From JANQGH01 sp039177555 (GTDB lineage: Bacteria > Pseudomonadota > Alphaproteobacteria > DSM-16000 > Inquilinaceae): a DNA stretch of 64,000 nt. The position numbers and the translations under genes were made by a program. The DNA is taken from NCBI GenBank assembly GCA_039177555.1, contig JBCDFV010000019.1, positions 1 to 64,000 of the forward strand. The letters run 5' to 3'. Positions 59,425-64,000 of the stretch are shown piece after piece; within the stretch, counting starts at the first letter, position 1, and each line of letters opens with the position of its first letter. Below the pieces are notes generated by a model. That model worked only from the letters and a program-made list of their open reading frames with translations, did not search any database and was not told the origin of the DNA.

Positions 59425-61214
59425 CAGACAGCGCGCCTGGCGCCGACGCGTATCTCGGCGTCGAGCGGTCGCTGGCGGGCCGCCGCTGGTCTCTGCGCCC
59501 GGCCGACGACCGTATCGCACGGGCGTTAGAGCAGACCCAGGCGCTTGATCCGCTCCTTGCCCGTGCGCTCGTGGCGCGCGGTATCGAACTGGGGCAGGTC
59601 GAGTCGTTCCTAGCCCCGTCACTGCGGTCCTCGTTGCCCGATCCGTCTGTCTTGCGCGATATAGACCCGGCGGTGGAAGCCATCGTCGAGGCGGTACAGA
59701 ACGGCCGGACGATCGCGGTGTTCGGCGACTACGACGTCGACGGCGCCACGTCGGCGGCGCTGCTGTCCCGCTATCTCGGGGCCGTGACCGGCCAGCCGCC
59801 GCTGATCTACGTGCCCGATCGGATCAAGGAGGGCTATGGCCCGAACCCGACGGCCATGCGGCGGCTGCGCGAGCGTGGCGCCGATCTTGTGATCACCGTC
59901 GATTGCGGCATCGTCGCCTTTGATGCGCTGGGTGCCGCTGCCGACATCAACCTCGACGCCGTGATCATCGACCACCATGCGGCCGAAGCGCGGCTGCCCG
60001 CGGCGCGGGCGGTGGTGAACCCCAACAGGCTCGACGATGACAGTGGCCTGGGGCACCTCGCCGCCTGCGGCGTCGCCTTTCTGGTTCTGGTCGCGGTGAA
60101 CCGGCGCCTGCGTGAGACGGGCTTGTTCCAGGATCGAGCCGAACCCGATCTGCTCTCCTTGCTGGATCTGGTGGCGCTTGGCACCATCTGCGACGTCGTG
60201 CCGCTGATCGGGCTGAACCGGGCCCTGGTTGCGCAAGGGCTGAAAATCATGGCCCAGCGGCGCACCGTCGGCCTTGATGCCCTGATGACGGCCGCTGGCC
60301 TCACCGATCGGCCCACGGCCTATCATGTGGGCTATGTCTTGGGCCCGCGCATCAACGCCGCCGGTCGCATCGGCCAGGCCGATCTCGGTGCACGTCTCTT
60401 GTCGACGGAGGATGGCGGCGAGGCGCGGATGATCGCCGCGCAGCTGAATGCCCACAACGAAGACCGAAAGGCGATCCAAGAACAGGTGCTGGCCGAGGCT
60501 AATGAACAAGTCGCCGGGCAGACCGGCCCCGTGATCGTGGTTGCGGGCGAGGGCTGGCACCCCGGGGTGATCGGCGTCGTCGCCGGCCGGCTGCGCGAGC
60601 TTTACGACCGGCCAGCCTGTGCCGTCGCGCTCGAAGGCGGCATCGGCAAGGCGTCCGGCCGGTCGATGCCCTGTATCGATCTGGGCTCGGCGGTCATCGA
60701 GGCGCGGCGCGAGGGCCTCTTGCTGGCGGGTGGCGGTCACCCGATGGCGGCGGGCTTCACGGTTGCCGCAGACAAGCTGGCCGCTCTGCGCGATTACCTC
60801 AGCCGCCACATTGCCGCCCAAGGCGGCGGGCCCGCCGTTCCCTTGCTGGACCTCGATGGGGCGCTTTCGGTCGGCGGCGCGACGACCTCGTTCGCCGAAA
60901 GCCTTGAGCGTCTGGCGCCGTTCGGCCCCGGCAACGAAGAACCGTGCCTTGTCCTGCGCCACGCCCGGATCGTGAAGCCGTCGATCGTCGGGGCCGGCCA
61001 TGTCCGCTGCTGGCTGACGGGGGCCGGGACGGAGCGGCTGAAGGCCATCGCCTTTCGTGCCGGCGAAACGCCGGTCGGCGACGCCTTGCTAGCCGGCACC
61101 GGTGCGCCCCTGCATCTTGCCGGCCGCCTGCGCATCGACCGCTGGCAGGGCCGGGTACAGCCGCAGTTTCAGATCGAAGACGCCGCCCCCGCCTGGGGCC
61201 AGGGGACGGAATAG
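59421..61214 (+). CDS. recJ: Single-strand DNA exonuclease RecJ
   Basis: The 597-residue 5'-to-3' single-strand exonuclease acts in recombination and mismatch repair. The metal motifs of the DHH family are present: FGDYDVDGATSAALL (I), VITVDCG (II), DHHAAEARLP (III) and the LGTICDVVPL segment. DHHA1 domain: GGGHPMAAGFTV near residue 435. The C-terminal OB domain follows. It starts at a GTG at 59421 that overlaps the glpX stop (GTGA), so it is coupled. Confidence 0.94.
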   Translation: MTDSAPGADAYLGVERSLAGRRWSLRPADDRIARALEQTQALDPLLARALVARGIELGQVESFLAPSLRSSLPDPSVLRDIDPAVEAIVEAVQNGRTIAVFGDYDVDGATSAALLSRYLGAVTGQPPLIYVPDRIKEGYGPNPTAMRRLRERGADLVITVDCGIVAFDALGAAADINLDAVIIDHHAAEARLPAARAVVNPNRLDDDSGLGHLAACGVAFLVLVAVNRRLRETGLFQDRAEPDLLSLLDLVALGTICDVVPLIGLNRALVAQGLKIMAQRRTVGLDALMTAAGLTDRPTAYHVGYVLGPRINAAGRIGQADLGARLLSTEDGGEARMIAAQLNAHNEDRKAIQEQVLAEANEQVAGQTGPVIVVAGEGWHPGVIGVVAGRLRELYDRPACAVALEGGIGKASGRSMPCIDLGSAVIEARREGLLLAGGGHPMAAGFTVAADKLAALRDYLSRHIAAQGGGPAVPLLDLDGALSVGGATTSFAESLERLAPFGPGNEEPCLVLRHARIVKPSIVGAGHVRCWLTGAGTERLKAIAFRAGETPVGDALLAGTGAPLHLAGRLRIDRWQGRVQPQFQIEDAAPAWGQGTE

Positions 61215-61300
61215 ACCGCGCCGACAATCCCGCGAGATCAAGGCTTGATTTATCGCCGCGCCGCCTTTAATCCTCTGCCCGCCTTCGGCACCACGGCCAC

Positions 61301-61376
61301 GTCCCCTTCGTCTAGAGGCCTAGGACACCGCCCTTTCACGGCGGCAACACGGGTTCGAATCCCGTAGGGGACGCCA
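61301..61376 (+). tRNA. tRNA-Glu (TTC anticodon)
   Basis: A full 76-base cloverleaf. The acceptor stem GTCCCCT (61301-61307) pairs with AGGGGAC (61366-61372), then G and encoded CCA. The anticodon stem CCGCC/GGCGG encloses CTTTCAC, anticodon TTC. The T arm has GGTTCGAATCC. Upstream, TTGATT at 61244 and TTTAAT at 61265 could be a promoter with short 15-base spacing. The 3' end probably served as the attachment site of the element that follows. Confidence 0.96.
61351..61376. other. Probable attachment-site core at the tRNA-Glu 3' end
   Basis: The T arm and acceptor 3' half of tRNA-Glu are immediately followed by a tyrosine-integrase gene pointing toward the tRNA, the usual pattern for site-specific insertion into tRNA 3' ends. 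The tRNA remains intact, so the element brought or kept a matching end. The core length is an inference; the second copy would lie beyond the window. Confidence 0.55.
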
Positions 61377-61433
61377 TTGATTTTAAACGATAGTCATCAA
61401 GTTCGCGCTATGCGTAGAGGTACGTCTGTACCG

Positions 61434-62492
61434 CTAAAACTGCAATGCGTCAGCTGCAGGCGCCAGATAGTCCGGATCAAACTTGCGGTAAACGCGCCTT
61501 AGAGTGGCCTCGTCGGTTGCCAACATGTCGGCCGCCTGTGAAAGGGGAATGCCCTCCATCGCAAGCCAGCTTGCAGCCGTGTGCTTGAGCACGTGAGGAG
61601 TAACGTCGGTTGGAAGCTTAGCCCGCGCAACAGCCTTCGCAAACGGCCACCTGATGCCGGACTTGACGCGATTCCCCTCCCACTCGACCACGTAGTCGGT
61701 TTGGGCTGCGGCTTGTGCCTCCAGCAGCAGGTTTCGGACCTGACCGTTCATTGGCACGACGCTGCGCCGCTTCTTTGTGACGGGTCGGCCAGGCTCCTGG
61801 AAGTCTATGCGACCGCGATCGAAATCGACCCGGTCCCATGTGAGATCAAGGATCGAGCGGGAACGGGCACCCGTGCCAAGAGCAATGGCTATGAACAGTC
61901 GGACATGCGGGCTTTTTGCCGATTCGAACAGCGATCGGGCCTGCTCCTTGGTCAAGTAACGGTGTCGAGGGGCAGAACTTGGCGGCGTTGCTAACGTCGG
62001 AACCTTCTCCACCCAGTCTAGTTTCACCGCAAGGTTCAAGGCCGCCCTAAGAGTGTTGAATTCTCTTTTGAGCGTGTCTGGGGCCACGGGTCGGGCAGTA
62101 TTGACAGCAGTTCGGCGCTTGGCGCCCTTGAGGCGCCAATGGGGTTTGACCCTGCGGTTAGACGCGTAGCGACGCCACTCGCCCTGGGTGACCTGGTCGA
62201 TCCGAAGCTCTCCCAACCCCTCCTTAAGCGCCACAGAGGCTTCCTTGCTGCGCCGCCAGGCGACGTTGATGTCCCGGCGATCAGCCAAATAGGCATCCAA
62301 GGCGGCCGCGACGGTCGGCAACTCGGGGCGGCCATCAAGGGCAGCCACGAAGTCGGCTAGGGCCTGTCGGGCAAGCGTTGGATCATCCGTGCCCGTCGAA
62401 GCTCGGCGACGGCGGTTTCCATCGAAGTATTCGATCGTCCACTTTCCACGGTTCTTGATGAGCCGCGGCTCGTCGGGTCGTTTTCTCGGCAT
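61434..62492 (-). CDS. Tyrosine-type site-specific integrase
   Basis: The 352-residue protein has an N-terminal SAM-like domain (about 50-170) and a catalytic domain. The arginine is in GTGARSRSILDLTWDRVD; HVLKHTAASW holds the His, with Lys where many relatives have Arg, a variant also common in phage integrases. The nucleophile tyrosine is in RRVYRKFDPDY. The start is the ATG at 62490-62492 with GAGGTG upstream. It would recombine the element at the tRNA-Glu end. Confidence 0.88.
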   Translation of the reverse strand: MPRKRPDEPRLIKNRGKWTIEYFDGNRRRRASTGTDDPTLARQALADFVAALDGRPELPTVAAALDAYLADRRDINVAWRRSKEASVALKEGLGELRIDQVTQGEWRRYASNRRVKPHWRLKGAKRRTAVNTARPVAPDTLKREFNTLRAALNLAVKLDWVEKVPTLATPPSSAPRHRYLTKEQARSLFESAKSPHVRLFIAIALGTGARSRSILDLTWDRVDFDRGRIDFQEPGRPVTKKRRSVVPMNGQVRNLLLEAQAAAQTDYVVEWEGNRVKSGIRWPFAKAVARAKLPTDVTPHVLKHTAASWLAMEGIPLSQAADMLATDEATLRRVYRKFDPDYLAPAADALQF

Positions 62493-62662
62493 TCGCACCT
62501 CGCCAGAAAGTCGTCGAACTGATCGGGGCGGATTCGGATTCGTCCAAACGGGCGGATACAGTGAAGCTCGCCCCGGCCGATCAGACGTCGGATTGTCTCC
62601 GGTGAACACACGAGCATCTCGGCCACGTCGCGGACCGTGTAGAAGCGCGCTGGTCTAGCCAC
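62357..62662 (-). CDS. Excisionase-like helix-turn-helix protein
   Basis: The protein has about 101 residues. A MerR/Xis-type winged helix is clear: FYTVRDVAEMLVCSPETIRRLIGRGELHCIRPFGRIRIRPDQFDDFL. The preferred start is a GTG at 62660-62662 with AAGGGG upstream; a longer form to 62758 is possible. Its last 136 bases overlap the integrase start in another frame, so its C-terminal third, rich in Arg and Ser, may be only a by-product of that overlap. Such proteins direct excision with the integrase. Confidence 0.68.
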   Translation of the reverse strand: MARPARFYTVRDVAEMLVCSPETIRRLIGRGELHCIRPFGRIRIRPDQFDDFLARCECRENDPTSRGSSRTVESGRSNTSMETAVAELRRARMIQRLPDRP

Positions 62663-62745
62663 AGAGCGGTGCCCCTTGCCGCTGAACCGCTCCGGCACCA
62701 TTGGCGACAAGTGAAACGTCACACTGCGCGAGCATTTGATACGGG

Positions 62746-62949
62746 CTAAAGGTCCCAAAGGGTCCAGGTGAGCCGCGCTCGGGATGCTCTTGCCAGATGG
62801 CGCAGGGCCAGCAACAAGAACTGAGCGGTCGCTCCGTGGCGCTTGGAGATGCGTCGCGTCCCTTCAACGATGTGTTTGAGAAAAGCTGAAAGAGCATCTG
62901 CGGTTGGTTCCTCGTCTGAGGGCGGTCGCTGTGGCGGAAATCGCCACAT
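62746..62949 (-). CDS. Small hypothetical protein of the element
   Basis: The 67-residue frame opens with an ATG at 62947-62949. The middle (ALSAFLKHIVEGTRRISKRHG) looks like an amphipathic helix, more protein-like than the competing frames here. There is no clear ribosome site and I recognise no family. It lies between the repressor and the excisionase genes, where small phage control proteins are common. Confidence 0.4.
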   Translation of the reverse strand: MWRFPPQRPPSDEEPTADALSAFLKHIVEGTRRISKRHGATAQFLLLALRHLARASRARLTWTLWDL

Positions 62950-63017
62950 CAACGATCAGAGCATTGCATTAATGCACATTCACGTCAATTACCGCACTCG
63001 TAGTGCTGTCGTCAGAC

Positions 63018-63812
63018 CTAGTGGCCGTATGTGAAAGAGCCGACCACAACATGAAGATACTTGACATCTGAGGAGGCGATCTCGGCCTCTTTGACTGGGT
63101 TCCATTGCCGGACGACGACTCTACCCGATGTCCGTGACACAAGCTGCCGGACCGAACCATGGTCGTTTTGGTCGGTGAGCAGCACAAAGTCGGAGGTGCG
63201 CGGCGGTTTGCTCGGGTTCACGTAGAGTATCTCGCCGGCGTAATAGCGCGGTTCCATTGATGTGCCGTTCATGTAAATGGCGTAAGCCGACGAGGTTTTA
63301 GAGAGGAAACTGGGGCGCGGCACATATGCCTGAACTAGGCCTTCCTTAAGAGAAAATCCGTCTTCAATACCATCCGAGTTGCCCAAGACCGGTAACTCAT
63401 CGACTGGTAACTCGCCCCTGAAGAACACCTTGAGCGCAGCAGCAGGGTCATCAGAGCCAAAATCCAGTCTTTCTAGCTTAGAGTATGCAACAAGGTTCTT
63501 TACCGCGTCGGGTGGAAAACGAGTGTTAAGCTTGGAATCCAATTTCTTAGATTCCTCAACTGTCTTTTTTGAGTATAAATGAGGGTTCCTTTCCTTAAAC
63601 CTTCGTTCCATCTCCGCGCTATGGACTCCACTGATCTTGGACATGGTTGTCATGCTCAACAAGTGGTCAACGTTGAGATTCAGAAAGCGGTTGAGCGTCG
63701 ACGGAGCGATCCCCGCCATTCGCGCCAGTTCGGTAGGGGTGATCCCTAACTCCTCGACGTAGGTGCGCACCTCCCGCCGCTGTTCTTCACGGATTTCGTG
63801 CCTGTCATGCAT
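63018..63812 (-). CDS. Phage-type repressor with helix-turn-helix and S24 peptidase-like domain
   Basis: The 264-residue protein has an N-terminal helix-turn-helix (YVEELGITPTELARMAGIAPSTLNRFLN) for operator binding, and a C-terminal LexA/CI-like domain with the serine in MNGTSMEPRYYAGE. In this family a lysine follows, in a V-K-x-L pattern, to activate the serine; here the equivalent reads SVRQLV, with Arg. Self-cleavage in the SOS response may therefore be weakened or lost. It likely keeps the element silent and represses the divergent promoter region at 63813-63897. Confidence 0.8.
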   Translation of the reverse strand: MHDRHEIREEQRREVRTYVEELGITPTELARMAGIAPSTLNRFLNLNVDHLLSMTTMSKISGVHSAEMERRFKERNPHLYSKKTVEESKKLDSKLNTRFPPDAVKNLVAYSKLERLDFGSDDPAAALKVFFRGELPVDELPVLGNSDGIEDGFSLKEGLVQAYVPRPSFLSKTSSAYAIYMNGTSMEPRYYAGEILYVNPSKPPRTSDFVLLTDQNDHGSVRQLVSRTSGRVVVRQWNPVKEAEIASSDVKYLHVVVGSFTYGH

Positions 63813-63897
63813 TCGGCGACACTACCGCAACTCCAGAAGTTCGGCCAAGCGCAAAAATGCACTCTCACCAGTATTGTCGTCATTGTAGGGTCTGGCA

Positions 63898-64000
63898 ATG
63901 GCGAATCGGGTGCTGACTAGAGAGTCCAAGCAAACGGTGACAGAGAGTCCGCCGATAGGACCATCGGCGAAGCCATCTACTACTATGGCGGTCCTATGGG
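63898..64000 (+). CDS. Possible divergent gene of the element (partial, runs off the window)
   Basis: An ATG at 63898-63900 follows TAGGG at good spacing and opens a frame to the window edge (MANRVLTRESKQTVTESPPI...). Its position, divergent from the repressor, is where a Cro-like or early gene would be. Another frame over the same bases (TIGEAIYYYGGPMG) looks equally protein-like but has no start codon. Both readings are weak with only 34 codons. Confidence 0.3.
   Translation, partial: MANRVLTRESKQTVTESPPIGPSAKPSTTMAVLW

Larger units (their letters stand above)
61351..64000. mobile_element. One end of an integrative element or prophage
   Basis: From the tRNA-Glu 3' end to the window edge the genes are integrase, an excisionase-like DNA-binding protein, a small ORF and an S24-type repressor, all on the minus strand, with a possible divergent gene at the right edge. 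That is the standard control module of a temperate phage or integrative element. The DNA around 63,400-63,650 is visibly richer in A and T than the core genes, which suggests recent arrival. The other end lies outside the window, so size and cargo are unknown. Confidence 0.75.

Noticed and set aside
62655..62897. Alternative 80-codon frame in the element between repressor and integrase
   Set aside because: It is less protein-like than the competing frame at 62746-62949 and overlaps the excisionase-like gene start.
1..64000. CRISPR arrays, long tandem repeats, rRNA genes
   Set aside because: None seen on reading through the window; only two tRNA genes were found.

Overview
The window is a GC-rich stretch of an alphaproteobacterial chromosome. 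The gene order points to the Rhodospirillales or a close relative. Supporting blocks are rpiB-glyA-nrdR-ribD...ribE-ribBA-ribH-nusB-thiL, hppA-bamE, yceD-rpmF-plsX-fabH-ihfA-MerR-tRNA-Pro, rplM-rpsI, and aminotransferase-hom-glpX-recJ-tRNA-Glu. A K+-independent H+-pyrophosphatase and a class I PHA synthase fit the same group. This placement comes from gene order and protein motifs only; no database was searched.

Layout. 1-2.7 kb: the right end of an IS630-type element touching the stop codon of a small HdeA-like periplasmic protein, a glycine-zipper lipoprotein, and a 3-hydroxyisobutyrate dehydrogenase. 2.3-5.9 kb (minus): a VOC protein, an ECF-type sigma factor downstream of a membrane-anchored HtrA-type protease, and glutaryl-CoA dehydrogenase. 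6-15 kb (plus): one-carbon, ribonucleotide-reductase control, riboflavin and thiamine genes in one long run, interrupted by an M20 peptidase. 15-24 kb: an MFS carrier, H+-PPase, BamE, a cytochrome bc1 assembly chaperone, and the ribosomal L32 / phospholipid / fatty-acid start genes, ending at tRNA-Pro.

24-36.6 kb is accessory: a minus-strand esterase / ATP-grasp / esterase operon, a DM13 protein, a threonine-dehydratase-like enzyme, and small enzymes (GFA, GrpB, GNAT, YdjC-type deacetylase, flavodoxin-type reductase, MFS carriers). 36.6-39.3 kb (minus) is an operon of an ECHDC3-type crotonase homologue, a CoA-binding protein and O-acetylhomoserine sulfhydrylase. 39.4-45.3 kb carries a thioesterase, rplM-rpsI, an ankyrin protein, a gamma carbonic anhydrase, a glutamate symporter and an MFS carrier. 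45.3-54.3 kb has an RND efflux pair, two tandem glycosyltransferase-like paralogues, another esterase, and phaC. 54.6-61.2 kb holds an OmpA-like lipoprotein followed by amino-acid, gluconeogenic and DNA-repair genes. From tRNA-Glu (61.3 kb) to the end lies one end of an integrative element or prophage: integrase, excisionase-like protein, small ORF, S24-type repressor and a possible divergent gene.

The points most worth a second look are these. fabH has an in-frame TAA that removes its catalytic Asn segment. glyA has lost most of a nearly invariant SHMT active-site motif. These two could be assembly errors or real. The GTP-cyclohydrolase half of RibBA lacks its zinc cysteines. The ECHDC3-like protein lacks both catalytic glutamates. 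The esterase/ATP-grasp/esterase operon is the best candidate for an undescribed pathway.
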